Shown piece by piece: positions 17,540 to 26,360 of a stretch of 64,000 nt of DNA; the stretch's first letter is position 1; every line of letters starts with the position of its first letter. The position numbers and the translations under genes are program-made. The stretch is from positions 248,001 through 312,000 of the forward strand of contig NZ_NNRM01000039.1 in the NCBI RefSeq assembly GCF_002252525.1, written 5' to 3'. Under the pieces are notes generated by a model. It was given only the letters and a program-made list of their open reading frames with translations. It did not search any database and was not told the DNA's origin. Origin of the DNA: Brucella pseudogrignonensis (GTDB taxonomy: Bacteria; Pseudomonadota; Alphaproteobacteria; Rhizobiales; Rhizobiaceae).

Positions 17540-18691
17540 TCAGATCGACAGCTGCGATCCTGACATTGCCGTGGTCACAAGAGTGGTCAGATAGGGCTTT
17601 AGTTCTTCAAGTTTTTCGGATGTGCACGAATGCCCCAGTGCCATGGGTTTTCCAGCCGCCTGCCACAGCGCCAGGTTCTCGGACCGGGTTGGATGCGTGG
17701 GAAGGCGAATCCAGGTTGCCCGCCCTTGTTCGAGCAGGGCCTGAGCCGGCGTGTTTTCGGGAACGTGCCCCGTCAGCAGAACCGCTGCCTGTTCATCGAC
17801 AGCTTGTCTGAGCGCGCCTATCGATGGCCCGGCACTGCCCATGCCGTCATAGGTCATCAAAGGGCAGTCCGGCAAAGCCGATCCTTCCCGCCAGTCCAAG
17901 GCGCGTTCCAGTTTGTGGCGTAAACTTCTTGCTGTCTGTGCAGAGACTGCGTCAGGGACGCCGATCTGGGCGATCAGTGACCGGCGCATATCGTGATGAA
18001 TTGCAAAAGATCCGGGCAAGATCGCCATCAGCTCCAGTGGCTTCCCGGATAATGGCACCGGAAGGACCAGCTTGCCTCTATGAGCCTCGATGAAATCTCC
18101 GATCTGACCAATGCGATCGCCCGCAGAAACCGGGTCGCCGCCATAAGAAGCGTCCAGAATGACCAAATCACAACGAGGCAGTGCGTCCATCACGAAAACC
18201 TCGCTGTTTGGAACCACATCCGCGCAATACACAACACGCTTTGATGGTGTCGTAACCGAAAACCAGACCCCGCCCGCCACATGTCCCGAACGGCCGGATA
18301 GGATCTCGCTCTCACCCATCCGGATGGATTGCCCCGGCGTGAACAGTTTTATGCGCGCATCTTTTAATGGATGCGCCCGACGATGCGACGGATCAGCATA
18401 TTGGTTCAGCATCGCTTCCGCGTCGTCATGCGTTTCACGCGTCATATAGAAGGTACCTTGAAACCCGCATGCGCGAAGCCAATACAAACCTCCGATATGA
18501 TCTTCATGGGCGTGCGAGATAAACACCGCATCTAGCGTCGCCACATCGCGTTCAGCAATGGCCGGATAATAGTCCCGTCCTTTTGCGCCCACCTTGATGC
18601 CCACATCGAACAGAAGGCGGCGATCACTGTGGATGCCGACGCTGGTTCGACCCTTTTCGCCAAAACCGCCATAGAGTTCAATCATCATCAT
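17540..18691 (-). CDS. MBL-fold metallo-hydrolase, beta-CASP/RNase J-like
   Basis: 383-aa metallo-beta-lactamase-fold protein. The zinc motif HAHEDHIGG is at about residue 60; a further His is in SGRSGHVAGG and an Asp in VVYCADV. The middle resembles the beta-CASP insertion (DLVILDASYGG, then GKLVLPVPLSGKPLELM) and the end shows LTGHVPENTPA and MALGHSCTSEKLEEL, similar to the terminal histidine motifs of RNase J-like proteins. It is shorter than RNase J and lacks its C-terminal domain. The ATG overlaps the ATPase stop. Substrate is not readable; operon position next to SurE favours a phosphodiester. Confidence 0.8.
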   Translation of the reverse strand: MMMIELYGGFGEKGRTSVGIHSDRRLLFDVGIKVGAKGRDYYPAIAERDVATLDAVFISHAHEDHIGGLYWLRACGFQGTFYMTRETHDDAEAMLNQYADPSHRRAHPLKDARIKLFTPGQSIRMGESEILSGRSGHVAGGVWFSVTTPSKRVVYCADVVPNSEVFVMDALPRCDLVILDASYGGDPVSAGDRIGQIGDFIEAHRGKLVLPVPLSGKPLELMAILPGSFAIHHDMRRSLIAQIGVPDAVSAQTARSLRHKLERALDWREGSALPDCPLMTYDGMGSAGPSIGALRQAVDEQAAVLLTGHVPENTPAQALLEQGRATWIRLPTHPTRSENLALWQAAGKPMALGHSCTSEKLEELKPYLTTLVTTAMSGSQLSI

Positions 18692-19761
18692 CGCGACGCT
18701 CCATCCGGAATGACCCAGCCGGAATTGATAGCGATATGGATCGTTTCGCCTTGCTGGCCACCCAAGCCATCGGCAAGGTCAAACGTGAGTTCCGTGCTGG
18801 GATGATTGACCGGACAGGCTTCAATCCGCGCGCCGCCACCCCGATAGATGCGGCGCCTGACCGAAAGCGCGATGCCCGTATCGTCGCACAGCTCAATATT
18901 CTGCGATCGAATACAGATTTTTGCGTCAGCCTGCACCGCCTGCCCCGGCACGCAGCGCATGACCGCCTTCTGTCCCAACACCTCAACTGCACATTGGCCA
19001 TCTTTTTCCGCACCGATGACTTGCGCAGGAAGCACCATGCCATGGGCTATGAACGAAGCCACCATCTCGCTCTGAGGTCGCTCATAAAGCTCCCGCGGCG
19101 TTGCGAATTGGATAAGCTTTCCCCTGTCCATCACCGCAATTCGGTCCGCCAGGGCCATGGCTTCTGCCTGATCATGGGTGATGTAGACAATTGTTGTGCC
19201 TGTGCGCTTGTGGAAAGATGCAAACTCATCCTCCATCGAAGCGCGCAGGTGCACATCCAAATTGGCGAGAGGTTCATCAAACAAGACCAGCGAAGGCGCA
19301 GCTACCAGACATCGCGCAAGTGCCACGCGCTGACGCTGGCCGCCAGACAGACTGGCGGGGCGCCGATCACCAAGGCCCGTGAGATCAACCAATGTGAGTG
19401 CTTCCGTCACGCGGCGTTCCAGTTCTGGCTTTGCAACGCGTGCCACGCGAAGGCTGTAACCGACGTTTTCTGCAACCGTCATATGCGGCCATAATGCATA
19501 GTTCTGAAACACGATGCCGACCCTGCGGTTTTCTGGCTCGACATGCCTGTCGGCGGCTGACATGACATTGTCACCCACCTGGATTGCCCCACTGGTGATC
19601 TTTTCAAAGCCCGCGATCGCACGCAATAAGGTGGTTTTCCCGCAGCCTGACGGTCCAAGAACCGCTACAAATTCACCATTTTTAATGTCCAGTGTCACAT
19701 CCGAAAGCGCATCGAAGTTTCCGAAGCTTTTGGTGACATTGTTAATTTTCAATCCCGCCAT
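18688..19761 (-). CDS. ABC transporter ATP-binding protein (Fbp/Afu/Pot type)
   Basis: 357-aa nucleotide-binding subunit. Walker A GPSGCGKTT, Q-loop VFQNYALWPH, signature LSGGQRQRVALARC, Walker B LVLFDEPLANLD and the switch His in YITHDQAEA are complete. The C-terminal 120 residues form a TOBE-type domain. This build (CUT1/Fbp/Afu/spermidine class) is shared by importers of iron, polyamines, phosphonates and sugar phosphates. It overlaps the permease gene by 13 bases and the next hydrolase gene by 4. Confidence 0.95.
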   Translation of the reverse strand: MAGLKINNVTKSFGNFDALSDVTLDIKNGEFVAVLGPSGCGKTTLLRAIAGFEKITSGAIQVGDNVMSAADRHVEPENRRVGIVFQNYALWPHMTVAENVGYSLRVARVAKPELERRVTEALTLVDLTGLGDRRPASLSGGQRQRVALARCLVAAPSLVLFDEPLANLDVHLRASMEDEFASFHKRTGTTIVYITHDQAEAMALADRIAVMDRGKLIQFATPRELYERPQSEMVASFIAHGMVLPAQVIGAEKDGQCAVEVLGQKAVMRCVPGQAVQADAKICIRSQNIELCDDTGIALSVRRRIYRGGGARIEACPVNHPSTELTFDLADGLGGQQGETIHIAINSGWVIPDGASR

Positions 19762-21455
19762 GGCAGCACTCCATCAGGCAGACGCCGCGCGAACAGGTTC
19801 GTCGACAGCATGAGAAAGATTGTGACCACGATCGTTACAATCGACGTGGCAGCGGCATAGGTGGAATCGCCACCCTGTTCGAAGGAGAAAATGACGACAC
19901 CGATCGTTTCAGAACCTGACGCCCACAAGAGTGCAGATACTGTCAGCTCACTGAACGCAGTCAGAAAGATGAGAACCCCACCGGCAAGCGTCGCCGGCGC
20001 AACAAGGGGAAAGATGATCGTCCGCAAGCGCATGAACAATGATGCGCCCGCCACCTGGGCTGCCTCTTCCAGCGACCTGTCAATCTGGTGAAGCCCGCTC
20101 ACGGTCGGTCGCAGGGCAAGGACAAAGAAGCGCGCAAGATAGGCGTAGAGAATGATCCAGATCGTGTTGTAGATATGAAAGCCCAACAGCGGTAGCGGCT
20201 TTAGAAACAGCAGCAGCGACGCAATCGCCATAACAACACCCGGCAATGCGTAGGGCAGCTCAGCAGTCAGATTGAACAGTCTGGTCCACCAGCGCTTACG
20301 CCAGGTTGTGATATAGGCCAGAGGTACAGCGATCAGCACTGCGAAGAATGCTGCCGCAAGCGACAGTCCAAAACTGTTGAGGAATGCGCGTTTGGTTGCG
20401 GCATGTTCGAACAGGATGAAGGAGTAGTTCGAGAATGTCAGGGTTTCCCATCTCAACGGCGTGCCATAGGCATTGACGAGAGAAGTCAGAACAAGGCCAA
20501 AAATCGGCAATAGAAGCACCGCCACGACAATCAGCATCATCACGATCTCGGTCCATATCCTGTAACCTCCCAGTTCAAACGGACTGGCCGGAAGCGATGT
20601 GGAGGCGATCCGGTAATCGCGCCAGCGGGAAACATAATCCTGTGCGACAATCCCCGCGATCGCGATAACGCCGATCAAAGTCGACAATGTTGCGACATCG
20701 CTGAGAACAGCAGGTCCACCACCGCTCAATCGCTGGTAAATCAAGGTTGGCAGCACGAGATAGTTGGCGGGAATCCCCAGAAAGGCCGGAATACCAAAAT
20801 TACCAACACAGGACACGAAAGTCAGGGCGGTCGCACCGATGATCGACGGCGCCATTAGGGGGACAATGATCGTTCGCAATACAGTCAGTTTGTTTGCGCC
20901 ACTGCTCAACGCAGCTTCGATCAGTTCACGGGGGAGCTTACGCAGTCCCGCTCTGACGATTAGAAACACCAGCGGCCCGTACTGAACACCAAGAAGCGCA
21001 ATGATGCCGGTGGATGAATAGAGCGGGTTGCGCGATCCGAGTGGCGGGGCCATTCCGATCATTTTGAGGAAGGGACTTGCCGGACCAAACAATTGCAGCC
21101 AGGCAAGCGCTGTCACCTGCGGGGCGATCAGCAGCGGAGTGACATACAGAAAGATGAAAATCGCCCGCCCGCGAATATCGGTCAGGCTGACGAGCAGAGC
21201 AACACTGGTCCCCAGCACCACCGCAAAAAGGGTTCCAAAAATCCCGACATAGATCGAATTCCAGGTTGCCGCCCAGGTCGCAGACGAGGAAAAGACCCGG
21301 CTCATTGCTTCGAGCGCCGTGCCTTGGGCCGGGAACACAACCTCGACAAGCAGGCGCCCCATCGGCAAAAGCGAAAGCAGCGACACGACAATAATCGTCA
21401 CGGCGATCAGAGCCCTGTCCCGGCCCTGACCGCTGGTTACAGCGATTTTTTCCAT
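19749..21455 (-). CDS. ABC transporter permease, fused double-domain (FbpB/AfuB type)
   Basis: 568-aa inner-membrane protein with about 12 spans in two halves, each with its own EAA loop: ELIEAALSSGANKLTVLRTIIVPLMAPS in the first and RSLEEAAQVAGASLFMRLRTIIFPLVAPAT in the second. One polypeptide thus supplies both channel subunits, as in FbpB, AfuB and the phosphonate PhnV/U-like permeases. Lies 12 bases after the binding-protein gene. Confidence 0.94.
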   Translation of the reverse strand: MEKIAVTSGQGRDRALIAVTIIVVSLLSLLPMGRLLVEVVFPAQGTALEAMSRVFSSSATWAATWNSIYVGIFGTLFAVVLGTSVALLVSLTDIRGRAIFIFLYVTPLLIAPQVTALAWLQLFGPASPFLKMIGMAPPLGSRNPLYSSTGIIALLGVQYGPLVFLIVRAGLRKLPRELIEAALSSGANKLTVLRTIIVPLMAPSIIGATALTFVSCVGNFGIPAFLGIPANYLVLPTLIYQRLSGGGPAVLSDVATLSTLIGVIAIAGIVAQDYVSRWRDYRIASTSLPASPFELGGYRIWTEIVMMLIVVAVLLLPIFGLVLTSLVNAYGTPLRWETLTFSNYSFILFEHAATKRAFLNSFGLSLAAAFFAVLIAVPLAYITTWRKRWWTRLFNLTAELPYALPGVVMAIASLLLFLKPLPLLGFHIYNTIWIILYAYLARFFVLALRPTVSGLHQIDRSLEEAAQVAGASLFMRLRTIIFPLVAPATLAGGVLIFLTAFSELTVSALLWASGSETIGVVIFSFEQGGDSTYAAATSIVTIVVTIFLMLSTNLFARRLPDGVLPWRD

Positions 21456-21467
21456 CTGTCTCTGGTC

Positions 21468-22454
21468 CTAGCCGCCAAACATTCCCGTGAAGCGCGATTT
21501 GTCGGCATCCGTGTTCTTTAGAACCTTCTGCGTATCGATCGGCATGATCTTCACAGTCAAGCCGTCAGGAAGCCATGCGGGTTTTCCGACCGACGTCTTA
21601 GCCGGCAAATAGCCCTGCTTCAAAGCAAGTTGCTGGCCAGCATCGGAGAGGATGAAACGAATGAATTTCTTGGCATCCTCAGGATTTTTGCTTGATGAAA
21701 GAATGGCGACAGGTTCGGTGACCGCGGGAACCCCTTCTTCAGGAAAGACAAACTCGACCGGAGAGCCTTTCGCTTTGGCATTGAGCGCCATGAAATCAAC
21801 CAGAATTCCATAGGGCTTTTCCCCGCTGGCGATTGATTTGAGCACCGCGCCATTTCCGCGAACGCTGACCACTTCATTCGCCTTGAGCGCCTCAAAAAAC
21901 TTCCAGCCTAGATTGTCATTGGCGACAAATCCACTGAGCAGAAAAGCCGCCGCCCCCGAATAAAGTGGGCTCGGCATGACCACCATCCCCTTATATCCCG
22001 GCTTTTCCAAATCGGACCAATGTTGGGGCTTTTGATCGGCAGCTGAGTTATAGGCGATGCCCGTGGTGATCAGCTTGCTGCCAAAGTAATATCTGTCAGG
22101 ATCAAATGAACCGGCTTCAAATCCGTCGAGGCTCGCCTCGGAAAACTGCAACAAACGCTTATCGGCTTTCAGGCTTTCCATACTCACCGCGTCGGCAATC
22201 AGAAGCACATCGGCTTGCGGAGCGCCGGCTGAAAACTCAGCAGCAAGCTTACTCATAATATCGCTGGTCCCGGAACGGTACACCTGAACATCAATGTCGG
22301 GATTAAGCTTCTTGAATTCTTCAACTGTACGTGCAGCATCGGCATCGGGTTGCGATGTGTAAAGCGTCAGCGTTCCCGCGAAAGCGGTCCCGGTCATCAT
22401 CAGACTGGCAAGCCCTGCCGTGAGGATTCTCATCCCCCAGATTCTTCTCTTCAT
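21468..22454 (-). CDS. ABC transporter substrate-binding protein (Fbp/Afu family)
   Basis: 328-aa periplasmic binding protein. Signal peptide about residues 1-27 (ends GTAFAG), mature start TLTLYTSQPDAD, then SAGAPQADVLLIADAVS, KPGYKGMVVMPSPLYSGAAAF and the C-terminal KNPEDAKKFIRFILSDAGQQLA typical of the iron(III)/AfuA/2-AEP family. I do not see the paired tyrosines that bind iron in FbpA in the expected place after KGMVVMP, so a ligand other than iron is plausible. AfuA from Actinobacillus, a relative, is known to bind hexose phosphates. The start at 22454 has AAGGGAGGAAGC upstream; a longer reading from 22481 would use that site as codons. Confidence 0.9.
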   Translation of the reverse strand: MKRRIWGMRILTAGLASLMMTGTAFAGTLTLYTSQPDADAARTVEEFKKLNPDIDVQVYRSGTSDIMSKLAAEFSAGAPQADVLLIADAVSMESLKADKRLLQFSEASLDGFEAGSFDPDRYYFGSKLITTGIAYNSAADQKPQHWSDLEKPGYKGMVVMPSPLYSGAAAFLLSGFVANDNLGWKFFEALKANEVVSVRGNGAVLKSIASGEKPYGILVDFMALNAKAKGSPVEFVFPEEGVPAVTEPVAILSSSKNPEDAKKFIRFILSDAGQQLALKQGYLPAKTSVGKPAWLPDGLTVKIMPIDTQKVLKNTDADKSRFTGMFGG

Positions 22455-22541
22455 TGCTTCCTCCCTTAGAAACGACGTCAAACGGCGTTCCTGTTCCTCC
22501 CTGTAGCGGGACGTTAATCACGTCCTCAGCAATCATAATAG

Positions 22542-22575
22542 TGTTCATTTGTTCTTTGTCAAATACAATTGAACA
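22542..22575. promoter_or_regulatory. Operator candidate for the SorC-family regulator
   Basis: TGTTCATTTG (22542-22551) and CAATTGAACA (22566-22575) form an inverted repeat matching at nine of ten positions, separated by 14 bases. It lies between the divergent transporter operon (start 22454) and regulator (start 22647), so one site could control both. Confidence 0.6.
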
Positions 22576-22646
22576 GTTGACGACAGGGGGATGATTGTTG
22601 CTATAGATCGACTTGTAACGGAAAAACCGGGGAGCGAGCAGCAGGA

Positions 22647-23597
22647 ATGGCAGGCAATAACTGGCCGTTGAGATCCTCTGATCTCAAAGTTAAGACCGTC
22701 TGGCTCTACTATGTTGAGGGCATGACTCAGGAACAAATCGCCGAGCAGCTCGGTGTCAGTCGCGTCAAGATCATGCGCACACTTGCAGCTGCAACCTCGG
22801 AAGGGATCGTTGTCACGCGGATCAATGCCGCAACAGCCGAACAAGTCGAACTGGAACGTCGGCTGGAGGAAAAATGGGGCCTCTCATCCGCCATAGTTGT
22901 ACCCACGCCAGAGAATGGCGGCAATCTGGAAAAGGCTCTCGGCAACGCCGTCGCTTCCTATCTTGACCAGGAAATGCAGGATGGAATGACCCTGGCTATC
23001 GGCGGGGGTGCCACGCTCTACGCCTGCGTTCAATTTCTAGAGCAAAGAAAACTTAACGACGCTTGCGTTGTCGCCTTGGTGGGAAGCCTTCCGCATTCAC
23101 GCTGGATAAATCCGTCTGTTGTTGCGGCAAGAGTCGCCGAAGTCTACCAGGTCGACAGTTATCAGATCACCGCACCCGTTATTCTCGACGAACAGGGGCT
23201 TCGCAACTTGTTGTGGCGCCAGACAGAACTTCGAAGTTTAAAGGCGCTCGCGGCAAAAGCCGACATCGCGCTTCTGACGGTCGGTGAAATCTCGGAAAAT
23301 GCCACAATTTTCCGCCATGGCATTGTTCCCTCCGACCTCATCAGCCCATTGCAGGCTTGCGGTGCCGTCGCCAATATTCTGTGTTACTTCGTCGACGAAA
23401 ATGGACATCTCGTCGATCACGAAATCAACCAGCGGGTGATGTCGATCGAACTGAGCACAGTTGCGGGCGTCGAAAGGGTCGTGCTCGCGGCGGGAGGTCC
23501 CACAAAGGTCACCGCGATGAAGGCCGCACTTAAAATTGTCAAAGCGAGCGTGCTCATCACCGACAGCCAGACGGCAGCCGCTCTTTTGCAAGATTGA
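22647..23597 (+). CDS. SorC/DeoR-type sugar-binding transcriptional regulator
   Basis: 316-aa regulator. The N-terminal HTH is clear (YYVEGMTQEQIAEQLGVSRVKIMRTLAAA, residues about 22-52). The rest is the SorC sugar-binding domain: AIGGGATLYACVQFL, VALVGSLPHSRWINPSVVAARVA, and the GIVPSDLISPLQACGAVANILCYFVDENG segment near the C-terminus. Family members (CggR, SorC, DeoR of B. subtilis) are controlled by phosphorylated sugars or related metabolites. It is divergent from the ABC-MBL-SurE operon, which strongly suggests it senses that pathway's substrate or product. Confidence 0.92.
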   Translation: MAGNNWPLRSSDLKVKTVWLYYVEGMTQEQIAEQLGVSRVKIMRTLAAATSEGIVVTRINAATAEQVELERRLEEKWGLSSAIVVPTPENGGNLEKALGNAVASYLDQEMQDGMTLAIGGGATLYACVQFLEQRKLNDACVVALVGSLPHSRWINPSVVAARVAEVYQVDSYQITAPVILDEQGLRNLLWRQTELRSLKALAAKADIALLTVGEISENATIFRHGIVPSDLISPLQACGAVANILCYFVDENGHLVDHEINQRVMSIELSTVAGVERVVLAAGGPTKVTAMKAALKIVKASVLITDSQTAAALLQD

Positions 23598-23641
23598 CCG
23601 CACCTCGCTATCACCTTGATGAGTGCGATGCCGCCAGCGGT

Positions 23642-24004
23642 CTAGACTTTGCGACTACGCAGGAAATCGACAAGACCGACATGGGTGATGGCTTCGAACT
23701 CACGGGTTGCCTGATCGAACTGTTGTCGCTGGGCCAGCATCATCAGCAATACTGCCCGCATTTCCGAGGAAACGCCGAACCTTTCCCAACGCTTGGCGAC
23801 GTGGGTGGGAATACCTGCCGCATCACAAAAATCGGCAATGCTACTGTATCCCAGTTCCAGCAAAGCCACGCGCAGATCAGACGCGGACATCCGCTCTTCG
23901 ACGGCATGGTCGTGCAGTCGCTCAGCAAAAAGCTGGATATCTCGCGGTGACGATTCCGCAATTTTTGTCAGAAATCCCCCGACTTCGTTCAGTAATCTTG
24001 ACAT
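23642..24004 (-). CDS. Hypothetical protein with HTH-like segment (120 aa)
   Basis: Helical protein without signal peptide or membrane span. The middle (GYSSIADFCDAAGIPTHVAKRWERFGV) looks like a helix-turn-helix of the kind that reads DNA, but I do not recognise the family. GGAGAGATTAAA precedes the ATG, and codon use looks natural. It is convergent with the SorC-type gene. Confidence 0.6.
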   Translation of the reverse strand: MSRLLNEVGGFLTKIAESSPRDIQLFAERLHDHAVEERMSASDLRVALLELGYSSIADFCDAAGIPTHVAKRWERFGVSSEMRAVLLMMLAQRQQFDQATREFEAITHVGLVDFLRSRKV

Positions 24005-24536
24005 TTTAATCTCTCCTCACATTCAAACGCTCCTGATCATTGAATAGGAGTATCAGGGGATAGCGGACAATAGTCTGACACGTGAACAAGCGCAATCGTA
24101 ATCACTATGCAGGGGTCTGGGCTGCCGGTGGTCCGACAATGATAATGCTCGTCCGTCTATGCACGGGTCCCGCCAATTCTCCGTCGCATTCTGGCAAGAT
24201 TTGATATCGACAACATCTCAAACCCACCATGGGTGACTGCGGTTCGAAAACTGCATCAACTGCGAGAGGTGGATCGCGTGCGACAGCGGGCGTGCGATAT
24301 TGTCCTGCACGGAATTTCGGGATTCCGTTGTGCAAGCCTGCCAAGCCGGTTGAAAGAATATGATCGCGATTTCAGTCAAAACCCGGTAACTGAAAATAGT
24401 CTTTCACGCTGCGATACGCATTCGCAATGAGCTAAGTGAAATTAATACGCTATCGATGATGGGAATCAATCCATACTGCCTCCAACGAAGTGTGACTGGT
24501 TTCCGCTGTTGATAGTTCTATACGGAAGGAAACCTG
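24005..24536. other. Gap without supported gene
   Basis: About 530 bases; short frames on both strands around 24105-24430 lack ribosome binding sites and family signals. Confidence 0.35.
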
Positions 24537-24797
24537 ATGAGCGTATTCATCCAAACGGGCTTGGCACATTTAATCTGCAATGGAGTTAACGTGGGAGAAG
24601 TTGAATATAACGTGTCCCTCGCGTCTGATGGGCTTGAACACTCTATGCGCGGTCGTATCTGGGCGAACAAAGGGGTGATTGCCAAAGCGCTTGATGCCTC
24701 CGTGATAGGCCTTCTGTTAACGGATCAAACTTTGATTGGGCTTCAGGTCGAAGAACTGGATCGGGATGGGGCGGCGCTGGTAACTGCACGCATCTGA
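24537..24797 (+). CDS. Hypothetical protein (86 aa)
   Basis: Small soluble protein beginning MSVFIQTGLAHLIC, preceded by GGAAGGAAACCTG as ribosome binding site. Alternating hydrophobic pattern suggests a beta-rich fold (VGEVEYNVSLAS, LIGLQVEELDRDGAALVTARI). No family recognised. Probably monocistronic. Confidence 0.6.
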   Translation: MSVFIQTGLAHLICNGVNVGEVEYNVSLASDGLEHSMRGRIWANKGVIAKALDASVIGLLLTDQTLIGLQVEELDRDGAALVTARI

Positions 24798-24929
24798 TAC
24801 GGTCACTCACTCATGGCCAGCATCCGCCCCAACAATGACAGATGTCTGTGTCGCAGGTGAAAAGTCTACCCATAAAAGCGTCACGTTATTCAGCCGTTGT
24901 CTAACTCGCTGCCTATCGTTTTTTTATGC

Positions 24930-25045
24930 GAAAGACTTCTATCGCAGCCGGATTGGCGATAGGTTGCTTTTCGGTGTTGGTCCCATGCCCTAAGCCCTCT
25001 CCAACACCCCGACCCCAGCGGCGACAAACAACCGCTGGGGTTGTT
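24930..25045 (+). ncRNA. Candidate structured small RNA (three hairpins)
   Basis: Three perfect stems in a row: CTATCGC/GCGATAG (24939-24962), GGTGTTGG/CCAACACC (24973-25008) and CCCCAGCGG/CCGCTGGGG (25013-25040). The second has a 20-base loop containing CCCTCTCC, able to pair with purine-rich ribosome binding sites. The third is terminator-like and is followed by TTGTTGTCT, a weak U-tract. No open frame runs through it. Strand is inferred from the last hairpin. I cannot assign it to a named RNA family. Confidence 0.4.
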
Positions 25046-25416
25046 GTCTGAGGATGAATATCAAGGAATGTCGACCCTGTTCTTGCCCGCTCTGGCCTTT
25101 TTTGTTCACCGAGTTTGGAACTGAAGAAACGAGTGGATCAACAACAGTATAAAACATCGAGCCTTCGCACCAGAGATGTTTCTACTGTCCTATTCTCTCG
25201 CACAGAGATCAACAGTCTGGGAGCTGATAAAGACATATCTTTCCCCGCATGCGAATAACGCCGGACTCTACGTCAGCCTTCCCTTGCTGTGCCCCTATCA
25301 TCGGTTCCAATCGTCGAAAAAGCGCGGCATGATTAGAAATTGACGATGTTGACTTTCCAAAACTATCACAACTTACAATCGAAGTCCCGCGTGTCAAATC
25401 CGGACCCACGCATATC
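25046..25416. other. Gap without supported gene
   Basis: About 370 bases with no convincing frame; a minus-strand frame at 25209-25448 lacks any signature. Confidence 0.3.
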
Positions 25417-25883
25417 GTGAAAACTATCCTGTTCCATTTTCTACTCATGCTGTTTGCCCTGCTTTCTCCGGCGAAGGCGAGCGATAGTATGAAGCTCAGC
25501 GCCTACCTTGAACGACTGAATGACGGCGCTGCCGCTCAGCGGCTGGCGATCGAAGTGGCGGAGTTAATTCGGCTGAACGATAAAGCTTCGATGGCAAAGC
25601 TCGCAGAGGTGTTTGAGGGAAGGATGGAGAATTGCTCGACTATGTCAGCCGATTTGACGACAGCGCCGCGCACCGCTTCGCTCTGCCCCTGCAGCCGTGC
25701 CAATATGCCAGTATTTCTCTCAGAATGATCGTTATGAGGCTTCTCGATGGCGGGAAGCCACACTTGAGAAGCCGTAGCATCATGCTCGAGGGCACGGATA
25801 TTGACGCGATTTTTGCCGAGCATATGTGGCGCTGCGAAACATTGTCAGGATTAACTTATTTAACCACAATCGGGACGAGATGA
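25417..25883 (+). pseudogene. Frameshifted secreted hypothetical protein
   Basis: The first frame has a good signal peptide (MKTILFHFLLMLFALLSPAKAS) and an acidic helical mature part ending LAEVFEG. It then loses sense, while the frame one base back continues sensibly as KDGELLDYVSRFDDSAAHRFALPL and on to CETLSGL. The shift lies at about 25615-25620. Joined, the protein would be about 155 aa and exported. This is either a recent pseudogene or a base-calling error. Family not recognised. Confidence 0.5.
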
Positions 25884-26360
25884 TCGATGACGGGCGAGAG
25901 TTGCCTTGACAACCAAGAGGGGAATTAGGACGCCGGCTACAATAACGCCAGTGACATAATGTTCAAACACTGTCGAATTGAAAGCAAAAGCAGTTGGACG
26001 CGTCGATAGGTGGGGCGCCACCGGAGCCGTTCTGGTGTGCACAAGGGTGCCAACATGTTGCCGGACGGGCTCTTCAGTGCAACTGTTGCACAGCAAGCGT
26101 AGCCATGCTTGCATCTTGATGATCCAACACTTTGATTGCGTCAGTGCAACTGCAGGGCTTGTTTCAAAGATGAGATGGCACAGGTCGGCTTCCGTCCTGT
26201 CGCATCCGTCACACGGTCTGGCGCCTGGCACCCGGAAAGCTCGGCCTGCGCCTAAGCGCACTTAGCCTGGATGGCGTTATAGCTGCTTGTGCACTGCCGG
26301 CTTCGATAACATCCCCCGTCGAAACAAGCCATGTAACAGCTTTCGGAAGAAGATACAGCG
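25884..26360. other. Gap without supported gene
   Basis: About 480 bases. A minus-strand frame (25860-26261) ends with a hydrophobic stretch (VTGVIVAGVLIPLLVV) but has no start with ribosome binding site near it; not accepted as a gene. Confidence 0.3.

Noticed and set aside
15082-22454. Simple label of iron(III) transport operon
   Set aside because: The hydrolases, Na/Pi protein and SorC-type regulator do not fit iron uptake, and the iron-binding tyrosines were not seen.
24105-24430. Overlapping short frames on both strands
   Set aside because: No coding features; not reported as genes.
25860-26261. Minus-strand frame with hydrophobic C-terminus
   Set aside because: No plausible start near the hydrophobic part and no ribosome binding site.
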